64,000 nucleotides of DNA, from NCBI RefSeq assembly GCF_001422725.1, contig NZ_LMMA01000011.1, positions 1 through 64,000 of the forward strand, written 5' to 3'. Positions 26,413-36,868 of this stretch are shown one piece after another (position 1 is the first letter of the stretch; each line of letters starts with the position of its first letter). The translations under genes were made by a program, and so were the position numbers. The DNA is from Flavobacterium sp. Leaf82 (lineage in GTDB: Bacteria; Bacteroidota; Bacteroidia; Flavobacteriales; Flavobacteriaceae). Under the pieces are notes generated by a model that was not told where the DNA came from, did not search any database, and saw only the letters and a program-made list of their open reading frames with translations.

Positions 26413-29400
26413 ATGAATGCAGTAAAAAATCAAGTGCAAAATATCTCTCAATTTCCAGTAGTTGGAATCGGTGCTTCGGCGGGAGGATTAGATACCTTTA
26501 AAAAAGTAATTTCGACCATACCGGAAGATTCCGGAATGGCTTATGTTATTGTACAGCACCTTTCTCCTGATCACCCAAGCAGTTTAAGTCAACTATTAGC
26601 ACTGCACAGCAAAATTCCTGTACTCGAAATAGTTAACAATATTGATTTAGTCCCTAATCATATCTATGTCATTCCTGAAAACAATTTAGTTGTTGCCAGT
26701 AATGGTTATTTACAGCTTAAAGAAAGAAACCGCAGTGAAAACAGAAATAATATAATAGATATATTTTTTGAGTCACTGGCAAAAGTTCATAAAACTTATG
26801 CCATAGGGATTATCCTATCTGGAACTGCTTTTGATGGAACTGCAGGTTTTAAAATAATAAAAGAATTTGGTGGTGCCACAATTGCGCAGGATCCGGAAAC
26901 GACGATATTTAAAAGTATGCCGCAAAGTGCCATTGACGCAGATGCTGTAGATTACGTGCTGGCCCCAGAAAATATTCCGCAACAATTACTCGAAATACAA
27001 AAAAGCTACATTACCAATCATGCATACACTGAGGAAGAAGATATTCCTAAAAATGATGAAGAAACTTTATATCAAATCATTAACCTTGTATTTCTAAGAA
27101 CTGGCAATGATTTCAGACAATATAAGCAGCCAACATTGCGAAGACGTATTGCACGCAGGATGGTTGTTGTACAACGCCACTCTATAGAGGAATATTACCA
27201 TTATTTAAAAAACAATAAAGAGGAACAAGATTTACTTTTCAACGATTTTCTTATTCCTGTTACTTATTTTTTTAGAGATCCGGCCTTTTTTGAAAGTTTG
27301 AGTACTACTGCTTTTCCTTTGCTGGTTAAAAATATTACAAATAATAACATTAGAATATGGATAGCGGGTTGTTCAACAGGTGAAGAAGCATATTCTCTGG
27401 CTATAAGCCTGCATGAATACTTATTAAATACAAATACCAATGCAAAGGTTCAAATTTTTGCTTCTGATATTTCTGAAAAATGCATCACAAAAGCAAGAGC
27501 TGCCGTTTATACGAGTCAGGACGTTCAGCAAATCTCTGAAGAAAGGCTTCGAAATTATTTCATAAAAAGAGACGGACAATACCATATCAATAAAGTAATA
27601 AGAGATATGTGTGTCTTTGCAACGCATAATTTCATCAATGATCCGCCTTTTGCAAAATTGATCTGGTTTCCTGCAGGAATGTTATGATTTATTTTAACCC
27701 ACAGTTACAGAGCAAGGTTCTGGGATCTTTTCATTTTTCTCTTAAGCAAAACGGACTTTTATTCCTTGGTAAATCAGAAACTGTTGCCAATGCGCAAAAT
27801 CTCTATGAAGTATTAGGTAAGAATGAAAAAATTTATGTGCGAAAGTTTGCTTCCAGTCGCTATATACCACAGGCTTTTAGCCCTTCGAATAATGGTGTAA
27901 GGGATAAAATAAAAACGCCTGAAACAAATATTTCTATTCAGGCTGATATCAAAAAAATTGCTTCTGAAGTTTTGCTAACGCAATTTACGCCATCAAGTGT
28001 TGTCATAAATAACAATATGGAAATACTTCATTTTCATGGTGATATAAGACCGTATCTAACTCCATCTCCCGGAAAACCCGATTTCAATATTTTGAAAATG
28101 GCACCGGGAAGTCTTAGTTTTGAATTGCAAAATGCGGTAATACAGGTTAAAAAAGAAAAAACACGCTTACGTAAAGATAATATACAGGTTGCCGGTCTGT
28201 CGTACAGTATTTCTTTTGAAGTATTGCCATTGCAAAATGATTATGATAATCTGATGATTCTTTTTTATAAAAAAGATCTTCCTGAAGTAAATTCTGAAAT
28301 TTCAATAAACGGAAACAGTGCAGATCAGCTTCGTATTGCTGAACTCGAAAAGGAGCTCGCTCAAATGCGTGACGATACTAAAAGAGTATCTGAAGAGCAG
28401 CAAACTGCTCTGGAAGAATTGCAAACTACAAGTGAAGAATTATTAAGCAGTAACGAAGAGCTTCAGGCATTAAATGAAGAACTGGAAACAGCCACAGAAG
28501 AACTGCAGTCTAATAATGAAGAATTGATGTGTGTAAATGATGAATTATTGGATCGTCAGGAGCAGCTTCTTTCAACTCGTAATTATGCTGAATCTATCAT
28601 ACAGACTATCAGGGAACCACTGCTTATTATCGATAAAGATTTTACGGTGAAAAGCGCAAATCCTGCATTCTACAAGTATTTTAGTACTAATGAGAATGAA
28701 ACAGAAAGTCATTCTTTTTTTGAAATAGGAAATTGTCAGTGGAATATTCCTGAATTTAAGGAACAAATTCTAAAAATGGCTGCCGGAAAGACTGTAATTG
28801 AAGATTTAAAACTTGACATAATCTGTAAAGGGATTGGCAAAAAATCAATTATAGTAAATGCACGCAAAATAGTAAATTCAAAGCCCGAGGGAATGATTCT
28901 TTTGGCACTTGAAGATATTACAGATTTAGTAAATACTAATGAAAAGCTTAACGAAAGAAATAATGAGTTACTAAAATATAACGAGCAATTGGAATATTTC
29001 TCTTCGGCTGCAAGTCATGATATGCAGGAACCGCTTCGTAAAATTCAGATGTTTTGCAAAAGGCTGCTGGAAAATGAAGCTAATTTAAGTGAGACAGGAG
29101 TTTCTACGCTAGGACGCGTTATTTTTATAGTATCTAATATGTCGCAGTTAATTGCAGATCTTATTCATTATTCCAGAATTAATTTTACCGAAAATGAATT
29201 TAAGCAAAGTGATTTGAATGTGGTTTTAAAAAAGACATTACATGATCTTAAAGATCAAATAACAGAGAAAAAAGCTGTGATATCTGTTCCTTTATTACCC
29301 TCTTTAAAAGTAATTCCATTTCAAATACAGCAATTATTCAACAATCTGATTTCGAACTCGATTAAATACAGCAGAGAAGATGTCGCTCCTGAAATCCGAA

Positions 29401-29684
29401 TAGAGACTGCCGAAGTTTCTAAGGAAGAAATTGATGAAATTGAAGTTGATCCAAAAATTAATTATGTGAAAATTATCATCGAAGATAATGGAATTGGTTT
29501 TGATGAAGAATTTGCTGCCAGAATTTTTGATCCCTTTTATAGATTACATAACACAGGTCAATATGCAGGCAGTGGTCTTGGACTTACGCTTGTAAAGAAA
29601 ATAATTGACAATCACCACGGTATGATAAAGGCATCTAGTAAAATTAATTCAGGAACTAAAATATCTATATATATCCCTATGTAA
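26413..29684 (+). pseudogene. CheB-CheR-PAS-histidine kinase fusion, frameshifted
   Basis: Two frames form one protein of about 1090 residues. The first has a CheB methylesterase (VVGIGASAGGLD, HLSPDHPSS, LSGTAFDGT) and most of a CheR methyltransferase (RRRIARRM, IAGCSTGEEAYSLA). It breaks at the A4 run 27654-27657, just where the conserved AK(I/L)DLVSCRN motif should be. Adding one A restores it and joins the second frame, which starts MIYFNPQLQ. That frame continues with a long coiled coil (repeated SEELLSSNEELQALNEEL), a PAS domain, HisKA (AASHDMQEPLRKIQ) and HATPase (DNGIGFD, GSGLGLTLVKK). If the shift is real, CheR loses its end; the kinase half could be made separately from the ATG at 27684. 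Confidence 0.85.
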
Positions 29685-30270
29685 ATCTTTTTTAAACTTT
29701 GCTTGCTTGCCCGAAGTTAGTAATTGGTGCTATATAAATAACAGAAATTTCTAGTGAGATACAAGCATTTGCATGCCATAATTGATTATCGGCACCACAC
29801 TCCTTGCATCATCCTCACTCTCTTTTTACATCTCAAAAAAATGTTTACCTTCTTAATTTCTTAATTAACCATATCATCAATTATAAATTAGAAACCCATC
29901 CTGTGCGAAACAATGTATTGTAAAAAACAGTATTTACAAATATAAATTTTTCTCACGGCTTACAATTTTAAATAATCAGTTAATTTATTATCATTGTTTC
30001 TCCTCAATATAAAAATGATTCAATTATGGGACTAAAAGTCATTTATTTTAAATTTAAATATTTAAATAGAATTGCATAACTCTAATCAAAAGTGATTTTA
30101 TTTAACAAGACATTATTACGGCTTTCCATTGACAGCTTATTATTCATCTTCACTAAAGTATTATTTCTCAGTTAATACAAAAGCCTTTTATAATAAGACT
30201 TCACGAGTTTTCTCAACATTCATCATAAACATAAAACAGGAAGAAATTTTCGATACTTAATGTAAATAAA
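29685..30270. other. Intergenic gap
   Basis: This is 586 bases of AT-rich sequence between convergent genes. I see no gene, repeat or strong hairpin. Confidence 0.45.
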
Positions 30271-30293
30271 AAAGACAGCAATGAGCTGTCTTT
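30271..30293 (-). terminator. Terminator of the aldehyde dehydrogenase gene
   Basis: A 9-bp stem (AAAGACAGC/GCTGTCTTT) with a 5-base loop continues on the minus strand into a T run. It starts 22 bases after the stop codon. Confidence 0.75.
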
Positions 30294-30314
30294 CTTTTAT
30301 ATATTTTCAAAGTT

Positions 30315-31949
30315 TTAAAAAATATAATCTGTACTAAGAAAATTTGAATCGTGGTCTCGTACGATCGAATTAAATAAAGTCTTATTAGAGGCTGTAGCCT
30401 TTGTAGCTACAAGTGAACGAATAGAAAAAGAGCGTAATGCATCTGATATCGACAAAGTTCCCTCTGCACTGTCTTTTCTTCCTGTAAAAGGAAAAACATC
30501 CGGACCGCGCTGCGACTGGCAATTAATATTTACACGACTTACCAGGTTTACAAAGGGATCGATAAGACTTGCAACTTCTTGAGGATCTTCACTAAAAATA
30601 CTGACCTGCATTCCGTGTGAGGCATTAATTTGATATGCGATAGGCTCTTCAATAGAGTCAAAAGGAACCACAGGTACAATAGGTCCAAACTGCTCTTCGT
30701 GGTAAAGTTTCATTTTATCATTTACCGGATATACAACCGCAGGAAAAACAAATGAATTGTTGGTATGTCCACCATTTTCATTGATAATTTTAGCGCCATT
30801 CGCTAAAGCATCATCAAGGCATTCCTTAAGATATGTGGGTTTATCCATTTCTGGAAGAGGGGTAATTTTTACATCTTTATCCCATGGAAGTCCCGGTTTT
30901 AAAGCTGCAACGGCATCACTTAGTTTTGCAACAAATTCCTCAGCAACTTCTCTTTGAACAAAAATTAATTTGAGTGCAGTACAGCGTTGCCCGTTAAATG
31001 ATAAGGCGCCTAATAGGCACTCATTTACCGCTACATCCAAATTGGCATGTTTGGTTACGATTGCCGCATTCTTGGCATCAAGGCTTAAAATAGAGCGCAG
31101 CCTGTTTGCTTTTGGATGCAGTTTCTTCAGGCTATTGGCTACTTTGCTCGAACCGATAAAAGCCAGTACATTCACCTTTCCGCTTTCCATCAAAGGAGAA
31201 ATGATTTCTGCCCCGCGACCGTATAATGTATTTACAGTTCCCGGAGGAAAAGCTTCCTTAAAGGCATTCAACAAAGGATAATGCGCCAGCACACCATGTT
31301 TGGGTAATTTAAACAAAATAGTATTACCCATAATTAATGCCGGTATAAGTGTGGTAAAAATTTCATTAAGAGGATAATTAAAAGGTCCCATACTTAGCAC
31401 CACTCCCAAGGATGACCTTCTTACCTGGGCCAGGATTCCTTCTGATTCTTCAAACCTTGAAGATTGCCTGTCCAGATCTTTTAATGCGTCTATTGTAGCA
31501 TTAATGTATTCAACAGTCCTGTCAAATTCCTTGGTAGAATCTCCAAGGCTTTTGCCTATTTCCCACATCAACAGTTTAATAACAAGCTCACGCTGCTGGA
31601 TCATTAAGTATACAAACTTCTGCATGCAGGCAATACGATCCTCCACACTCATTGTAGGCCAAACACCTTGCCCGTTATCATATGCCGCAACAGCCGCATC
31701 AAGCGATTCCATTGCTTCTTTGACTGTTGTATGCGGAATTGTTCCAACAAGTTTACGCGATAATCCTTTACCTTCCCCAACAAAGACTGGAGAAAAAACT
31801 TCTGTAATTTCGCCGTTCCAGGGCACTAACTGACCGTTTAAAAGGTATTCACGCTGGTGAATTTCTGAAATCTTATATTCATCGGGAATAAGGCTTTCAT
31901 CTGTAAACAAACTGTCTATCGCAGTTATTGATGCTTTTAAATTTTCCAT
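30315..31949 (-). CDS. Aldehyde dehydrogenase, GapN-like long form
   Basis: This 544-residue ALDH-superfamily enzyme has an N-terminal extension of about 60 residues. It resembles the long NADP-dependent non-phosphorylating glyceraldehyde-3-phosphate dehydrogenases of Bacteroidota. Catalytic Cys323 lies in FNGQRCTALK, and MGPFNYPLNE and GSSKVA mark the cofactor site. The canonical LELGGK motif with its catalytic Glu is replaced by LSLDAKN, so the general base differs from textbook ALDHs. I start at the ATG at 31949; a TTG at 31955 adds two residues. It appears to be a single-gene unit. The substrate assignment is an inference. Confidence 0.8.
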   Translation of the reverse strand: MENLKASITAIDSLFTDESLIPDEYKISEIHQREYLLNGQLVPWNGEITEVFSPVFVGEGKGLSRKLVGTIPHTTVKEAMESLDAAVAAYDNGQGVWPTMSVEDRIACMQKFVYLMIQQRELVIKLLMWEIGKSLGDSTKEFDRTVEYINATIDALKDLDRQSSRFEESEGILAQVRRSSLGVVLSMGPFNYPLNEIFTTLIPALIMGNTILFKLPKHGVLAHYPLLNAFKEAFPPGTVNTLYGRGAEIISPLMESGKVNVLAFIGSSKVANSLKKLHPKANRLRSILSLDAKNAAIVTKHANLDVAVNECLLGALSFNGQRCTALKLIFVQREVAEEFVAKLSDAVAALKPGLPWDKDVKITPLPEMDKPTYLKECLDDALANGAKIINENGGHTNNSFVFPAVVYPVNDKMKLYHEEQFGPIVPVVPFDSIEEPIAYQINASHGMQVSIFSEDPQEVASLIDPFVNLVSRVNINCQSQRGPDVFPFTGRKDSAEGTLSISDALRSFSIRSLVATKATASNKTLFNSIVRDHDSNFLSTDYIF

Positions 31950-32133
31950 ATACAATATTATTTATAACAGGGTTCGTATGGGTAAAAAATGTTTAATTAA
32001 AATCTATGTCAATTTACAAAAATTAACAATAAAGAACTGATATTGATCAAAATATAAGTATGCAATTATTACTCAGGAAAGTAACATCCCAAATAACACA
32101 ACATTGCTTTCTACTATTTATAAATTTCCTGAA

Positions 32134-32544
32134 CTACTTATCTTTTTTTGGAGTTGTTTTGCTTTTTGTTGTTTTTATTGTTTCGTTTTGCGGATCTGAA
32201 GGACCTGAATATGCAGCACCATCTTTAGCACTTGGTCCTGGTCCGGTTCCGGTTCCAGTTCCTTTTGCTTTATTAGGATCGCCTCCTGTTCCCTGCTCTG
32301 CTGCATTTGTACTTTCTGCTCCGGTATTTGGAGTGACAACATCTCCGGCTGCACCTCCAACAGAACCTTTACTTAATGTTGTGGTGTCATTTGTAGCTGA
32401 AGAATCTGTTGAAGTCTGAGTGCTGTCTGATGTTTTTTGATTGGTTATAACTTCATCACTGTATCCATCCTGTTTTTTACAAGAAAACATAAGGCCGCTT
32501 AAAATGAGGCCACATGCTAATATTGTTTTAAACTGTTTTTTCAT
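32134..32544 (-). CDS. Small Gly/Thr/Ser-rich lipoprotein
   Basis: This 136-residue protein has signal ILSGLMFSC followed by KKQDG. The mature part is low-complexity, rich in Thr, Ser, Gly, Asp and Lys, with a GTGTGTGPGPS stretch and a basic end (TPKKDK). It is probably an unstructured envelope lipoprotein. I know no function. A PRC-barrel gene and a small membrane-protein gene follow on the same strand further upstream, a grouping that may reflect envelope stress. Confidence 0.7.
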   Translation of the reverse strand: MKKQFKTILACGLILSGLMFSCKKQDGYSDEVITNQKTSDSTQTSTDSSATNDTTTLSKGSVGGAAGDVVTPNTGAESTNAAEQGTGGDPNKAKGTGTGTGPGPSAKDGAAYSGPSDPQNETIKTTKSKTTPKKDK

Positions 32545-32604
32545 AATCCAAAAATTTAGTTTGTTGAAACTCGAAGTTTTTGCTTTAGTAATTTTTTATA
32601 CTAT

Positions 32605-32654
32605 TAATATAGACTGCTTCCCTATGATTTAATATAGACTGCTTCCCTATGATT
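32605..32654. repeat. Perfect 25-bp tandem duplication
   Basis: The unit TAATATAGACTGCTTCCCTA then TGATT is present twice head to tail at 32605-32629 and 32630-32654, upstream of the lipoprotein gene. No variation between copies indicates a recent duplication. Confidence 0.9.
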
Positions 32655-32675
32655 AAATTGAAACTAAAATCCAGA

Positions 32676-32711
32676 AAAAAGATCAAACATTGTTAAACGT
32701 TTGATCTTTTT
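32676..32711 (-). terminator. Terminator after the PRC-barrel gene
   Basis: A 13-bp stem (AAAAAGATCAAAC and its complement) has a 10-base loop, flanked by A on one side and T on the other. It could work on both strands; on the minus strand it follows the PRC-barrel gene. Confidence 0.75.
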
Positions 32712-32769
32712 AATTATTTTCTTTTAATAAAAATGTCGGATTTCTGTTGTAGAATATTTAATAAAGGTA

Positions 32770-33282
32770 TTATTTGTTGTCAAATTCCCTGCGTTCGTAA
32801 AATGAGTCATCATCACTATAGTACACAGAATCAGGATCGTTTTCAGGATAATAGGATTTCATTACTCTTCTTTCATATTCCCTGTCAAAATTGTTCTGGC
32901 TATTATATCTGCTGGTGTTTCTAAATGTATCATATCCTATACTATTAGCCATAACCGTTTTTGTATCTTTATTAATGCTGACAGATCCAATAGGAATTAT
33001 GACATGGCTGTCTCCGTCTTTATAGATAAACTCCCTGCCATTGTCTTTCGCAATTGCATTATGGACTTCGTTCTTGCTATCTTCAATTAGTGTTTTGTCA
33101 GCTTTTACATCCAGATACACAACACGTTTCATATCTTTATTAACCCAGAGATTATCAATTGTACCTATAGTACGGTTGTCAGCATCTACTATTTTCCAAC
33201 CTCGTACGTCAGAATAGTTCGAAGCAATTTTATAATCAGAAAGTTCGTCTAACTTATATAAATTTCTATCTTTATTTTCCAT
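32770..33282 (-). CDS. PRC-barrel domain protein
   Basis: This 170-residue protein has no signal peptide. The first 120 residues match a PRC-barrel: DYKIASNYSDVRGWKIVDADNRTIGTIDNLWV, KRVVYLDV and HVIIPIGSVSI. The tail (YERRVMKSYYPENDPDSVYYSDDD) is acidic and tyrosine-rich. PRC-barrel proteins of this kind are often stress-linked in soil and aquatic bacteria; the partner is unknown. Confidence 0.85.
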   Translation of the reverse strand: MENKDRNLYKLDELSDYKIASNYSDVRGWKIVDADNRTIGTIDNLWVNKDMKRVVYLDVKADKTLIEDSKNEVHNAIAKDNGREFIYKDGDSHVIIPIGSVSINKDTKTVMANSIGYDTFRNTSRYNSQNNFDREYERRVMKSYYPENDPDSVYYSDDDSFYERREFDNK

Positions 33283-33416
33283 AATTATTTCTTTAGTATT
33301 ATAAATTCTTTTCTATAGTCTTACTGCAGAAAAATTTTGTTTCTACTCTTACTTGTCGTGCAAATAAATTTAAATAGTTGCCGAAAGAGGTTTTTTCATT
33401 CCTGCATTTTTTAAGG

Positions 33417-33584
33417 CTAATTTGTTGTATTGTCTGTACTCGTAGTATTTTCAATTTCTACGCTATTTTCATTTTGCGTCTCGTTATCTTTCAAAAAGAT
33501 ATAGTATACAAGTGCTGAGATCAGCAGGACGATTACAATCCATGGCCATATTGGCTTCTTTTTCTCAATTTTAATTTCTGCCAT
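33417..33584 (-). CDS. Small single-span membrane protein (55 residues)
   Basis: An ATG at 33584 opens a 55-residue frame: MAEIKIEKKKPIWPW, then a hydrophobic helix (IVIVLLISALVYYIFL), then an acidic Asn/Thr/Glu tail ending DNTTN. The topology (positive inside, acidic outside) is well formed, which argues for a real gene despite its size. It lies upstream of the PRC-barrel gene on the same strand. The function is unknown. Confidence 0.65.
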   Translation of the reverse strand: MAEIKIEKKKPIWPWIVIVLLISALVYYIFLKDNETQNENSVEIENTTSTDNTTN

Positions 33585-33880
33585 AACTTATTTTTTTTTG
33601 ATTATATAATAGTTTTGATTTAATATTAAAGGTACAAATGAGATGTGTTTAAGAAGTATTTAATTTCAACAGGATTTTACACAATTCCCAGTATATCAGC
33701 TTTTTGATTCCGAAGAGATTTTATGCTATAAATTCACTATTGAAAGCTTTTGGTTTCGAATGAGAAAAACGAGCAGAATATCTTCTAATTTCTATTTTTA
33801 ATGTTTCTAAAAAGATTATGTTTGTTATAATAAAATATTCAATTAACCAGATATTTATCATTAAAACAAAAAACAAATAG

Positions 33881-34660
33881 ATGATCGTTTTTATTTATCA
33901 AATCATAACAAAACCACTAACATCAAAAATAATTCCTGATGAAATTTGCCCTACCTGCAGCAAAACAGGTAGCATAGAATTAACACTATACATGAAATAC
34001 ATTTCGATGGGAATACCTCTCTTTGGAATGGGCAGACGCACCGGAGTCCTTTGTACCAGCTGTGGCACTATTATTAAAAATCCCCATAGTTCAATCTTTG
34101 CAAGAAAAAAATACTCCCAGAATGTTGCTGCAGAGATAAAGGATATTCGGGCAAATCATAAAAGAACGTTATGGCAATTAGTCTATCCCTGGTCTATCTG
34201 GTTTGTTATTCCTGTTCTTATTTTGGTATTACTTGGAATTAGCTCCATTAATAAAAAGAACACTGACGAAAAAGCTAAAGAATATGCAGAACTTTTAATG
34301 CATCCGAAGCCAGGAGATATTTATAAATCAACCTGGTATGAAAACAATTTATCTACAGGTGTTTTGGTTAAGTTAATGCGTATCAATGGAGATACACTGT
34401 TTATAGTTAAAACGAAGAAAAATATTCCGATAAGTTTTGCTGAACAAGAATGGAATAAACTCACAGCAGAGCCCGATGCATTTGAGACGAAGGAGTACAA
34501 AATAAAAAAATTTTCATTATTAAAAGAGGCTAATTTCGGCAATTTTTTTATGTACAATAATGATGAAAATAAAAAAGAATACCCCGTTTATTTGGGTGAC
34601 GTACTCAATAGTAAATGCGAAATGGATTTGGGTTTTGAAACCATTGAGCGCAAAAAATAA
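33881..34660 (+). CDS. Zinc-ribbon membrane protein
   Basis: This 259-residue protein has an N-terminal four-cysteine zinc ribbon (CPTC at about residues 27-30 and CTSC at about 59-62), a membrane span (SIWFVIPVLILVLLGI, near 105-125) and a soluble C-terminal domain of about 130 residues with MHPKPGDIYKSTW. I do not recognise the C-terminal domain. The layout (zinc ribbon, span, domain) suits a membrane sensor or scaffold. It converges on the LysR gene. Confidence 0.7.
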   Translation: MIVFIYQIITKPLTSKIIPDEICPTCSKTGSIELTLYMKYISMGIPLFGMGRRTGVLCTSCGTIIKNPHSSIFARKKYSQNVAAEIKDIRANHKRTLWQLVYPWSIWFVIPVLILVLLGISSINKKNTDEKAKEYAELLMHPKPGDIYKSTWYENNLSTGVLVKLMRINGDTLFIVKTKKNIPISFAEQEWNKLTAEPDAFETKEYKIKKFSLLKEANFGNFFMYNNDENKKEYPVYLGDVLNSKCEMDLGFETIERKK

Positions 34661-34700
34661 AATTTATTTTAATACTTTTTAAACTTTGGTGAAAAGTTGA

Positions 34701-34740
34701 TATAAAATCCTCAATCAATTATTTGATTGAGGATTTTATA
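34701..34740. terminator. Bidirectional terminator
   Basis: A perfect 18-bp stem (TATAAAATCCTCAATCAA and its complement) with a 4-base TTAT loop lies between the convergent zinc-ribbon and LysR genes. Confidence 0.85.
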
Positions 34741-34780
34741 TATGCCAAATTCTAAAATTTTAGTTTTAAGTTTTACCTTA

Positions 34781-35641
34781 TTAATTGCGATACTGATTTA
34801 AAAATATATTTAAAGCTTTTGAAGGTATTTCATCATTTCTATAAATCAACAAAGTAGTCATTGTAGCGAGTTCTTTTGTTACCGGAAATATTTTTATATT
34901 TCTATTGCTATAATACTGATTTACCACTTCAACAGGAAGTATACTTATACCAAGACCTGCTTCTACAAAATTAATAATACCTTCTATAGAATTAACTACA
35001 GTACATTTATAGCGCAGTATTCCTTTTGAACCAAGCCACGTTTCAAGTCTCGCCCTGAAAAAACAGCCCTGTCCAAAAACCACAATTTTTAAGGGTTCTT
35101 GTTTTAATACTACAGAAAGCTTGCTAACATCGCTACCTGCAATTATGACCAGTTGCTCATCACGAACAACTAATTGTTGTAAACCCGGAATATTTATTGG
35201 CGCCGCAACAAAAGCAGCATCCAGTTTATAACTTAGTACATCCTGTATTAATGCAGACAACATTGAAGAATGAAACTCAAGTTCTACATTAGGATAAAGT
35301 TCTTCAAAATCTTTGATAATTTCAGGTACTTTAAGAGCCATAGTCGTCTCGATACATCCTATACGTATTGTTCCTCCTATTTTTTCTGCACTCTGTATAT
35401 CACTTTTTGCATCATCTAATAATCGCCCTATTTTTTTAGCATATTGCAAAAGTGTTTCGCCTGCCTCAGTTAGAACAACTTTTCTGGATACCCTCCTAAA
35501 TAGTTCTGCTCCAAATTCATCTTCGAGATTTTTTATGCGTGCCGTTACATTCGACTGCACCGTAAATGTCGCTTCTGCAGCTTTTGTAAAACTTCCCAGT
35601 GTTGCTGCTGCTTCAAATATTTTAAGGTCATTACTATTCAT
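34781..35641 (-). CDS. LysR-family transcriptional regulator
   Basis: This 286-residue LysR protein has an N-terminal winged helix (DLKIFEAAATLGSFTKAAEATFTVQSNVTARIKNLEDEFGAELF, residues about 5-48, given here as segments of one domain) and a LysR substrate-binding domain with an IRIGCIETTMALKVPEII opening. It is divergent from the hydrolase gene, the classic arrangement for a LysR regulator and its target. A palindrome of LysR type starts four bases before its start codon. The inducer is unknown. Confidence 0.92.
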   Translation of the reverse strand: MNSNDLKIFEAAATLGSFTKAAEATFTVQSNVTARIKNLEDEFGAELFRRVSRKVVLTEAGETLLQYAKKIGRLLDDAKSDIQSAEKIGGTIRIGCIETTMALKVPEIIKDFEELYPNVELEFHSSMLSALIQDVLSYKLDAAFVAAPINIPGLQQLVVRDEQLVIIAGSDVSKLSVVLKQEPLKIVVFGQGCFFRARLETWLGSKGILRYKCTVVNSIEGIINFVEAGLGISILPVEVVNQYYSNRNIKIFPVTKELATMTTLLIYRNDEIPSKALNIFLNQYRN

Positions 35642-35644
35642 AGT

Positions 35645-35659
35645 ATCACTATTAGTGAT
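35645..35659. promoter_or_regulatory. Palindromic LysR-type operator
   Basis: ATCACT-ATT-AGTGAT is a perfect 6+3+6 palindrome with the T-N11-A core expected for LysR proteins. It lies between the divergent LysR and hydrolase genes, close to the LysR start, which suits autorepression and activation of the hydrolase. Confidence 0.6.
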
Positions 35660-35704
35660 TTATTACATCGTTATAAATCGTTTTCAGGTATCAAATATAG
35701 GATG

Positions 35705-35712
35705 TAAATTTG
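35705..35712 (+). promoter_or_regulatory. -7 box of the hydrolase promoter
   Basis: TAAATTTG fits TAnnTTTG. A TTTTC lies 20 bases upstream as a possible -33 element. The hydrolase ATG is 18 bases beyond. Confidence 0.5.
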
Positions 35713-35730
35713 TCTTAAACAATTGAAAAT

Positions 35731-36705
35731 ATGAAAAATACAATTAAATCATTAACACTAATTCTAAGTATAATTATGCTACCACAAACTAATGTAGAGG
35801 CACAAGCAAAAAACAGTCTGCCTTCAAACAAAAACATTGAGATTCAGTCTACTCATTACAATAATATTGAAGTTAACGGACTGAAAATCTTCTATCGTGA
35901 AGCGGGATCTAAAGACGCACCGACTGTATTGTTGCTGCATGGCTACCCTACATCCTCTCACATGTTTAGAAATCTTATTCCTATTCTAAGTAAAAACTAT
36001 TATGTAATAGCTCCGGATTTGCCTGGTTTTGGATTTTCAGATTCGCCGGATCACCTAAGTTTTCAATATACTTTTGATAATCTTGCTCATACCATGCAGG
36101 GATTTATCGATAAGCTTGGTTTAAAACGTTTTGCGATTTACGTATTCGATTATGGTGCACCCACCGGATATAGGCTTGCTCTTGCTAATCCCGAAAAAAT
36201 CACAGGCATTATATCACAAAATGGTAATGCTTACGAAGAAGGATTAAGTACGGGATGGAATCCTATTCAAAAATACTGGAAAGATCCTTCGCAGGCTAAC
36301 AGAGATGCACTTAAGGATTTTGTTTCTAAAGAATCGACCTGGTTTCAATATCATCAAGGTGCTTCTGATGCTTCACTTATCGCACCTGAATCCTACACAT
36401 TAGATCAGCACTTTCTGGATCGCCCTGGAAACATCGAAATACAGCTTGATCTGTTAAAAGATTACAGAACCAATGTAGCGTTATATCCTAAATTCCAATC
36501 TTATTTTAGAGACAAAAAACCTATGATGTTAGCGGTTTGGGGTAGTCAGGATCCTTATTTTCTTCCTGCCGGAGCAGAAGCATATAAACGTGATAATCCA
36601 AATGCTACTGTAAAATTTTATAAAACAGGTCATTTTGCCCTTGAAACTCATTGCACAGATATTGGCGCTGATATATTACTATTTCTTTCCAAACTTCCTA
36701 GATAA
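35731..36705 (+). CDS. Secreted alpha/beta hydrolase (epoxide hydrolase/dehalogenase type)
   Basis: This 324-residue protein has a signal peptide (cleavage near NVEAQA). It has the oxyanion motif LLHGYPTSS, an Asp nucleophile at residue 140 (VFDYGAPTG) in place of the usual Ser, an acid Asp in WGSQDPYF, and His in TGHFALETH. An Asp nucleophile marks the epoxide hydrolase and haloalkane dehalogenase branch. Without the halide-binding Trp pair confirmed, epoxide hydrolase is slightly favoured. It is probably periplasmic and controlled by the divergent LysR protein. Confidence 0.88.
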   Translation: MKNTIKSLTLILSIIMLPQTNVEAQAKNSLPSNKNIEIQSTHYNNIEVNGLKIFYREAGSKDAPTVLLLHGYPTSSHMFRNLIPILSKNYYVIAPDLPGFGFSDSPDHLSFQYTFDNLAHTMQGFIDKLGLKRFAIYVFDYGAPTGYRLALANPEKITGIISQNGNAYEEGLSTGWNPIQKYWKDPSQANRDALKDFVSKESTWFQYHQGASDASLIAPESYTLDQHFLDRPGNIEIQLDLLKDYRTNVALYPKFQSYFRDKKPMMLAVWGSQDPYFLPAGAEAYKRDNPNATVKFYKTGHFALETHCTDIGADILLFLSKLPR

Positions 36706-36868
36706 TCAGAATACTTTACAATAGCACTTTATAATTATTACCATTTGAAATCTTTGGTTTATAATTAATGAACCTTATAGCTTTTCATTCACAAAATAAT
36801 TAAGGAGGTTTGTCTTTACAATATTAAAAAATAAAATACGAATCTTTAAATAGGTTTTAAAAATACAG

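Noticed and set aside
27640..27700. Programmed frameshift in the CheB-CheR gene
   Set aside because: No slippery heptamer or following stem-loop is seen; the shift lies in a short A run inside a conserved motif, so an indel or sequencing error is simpler.
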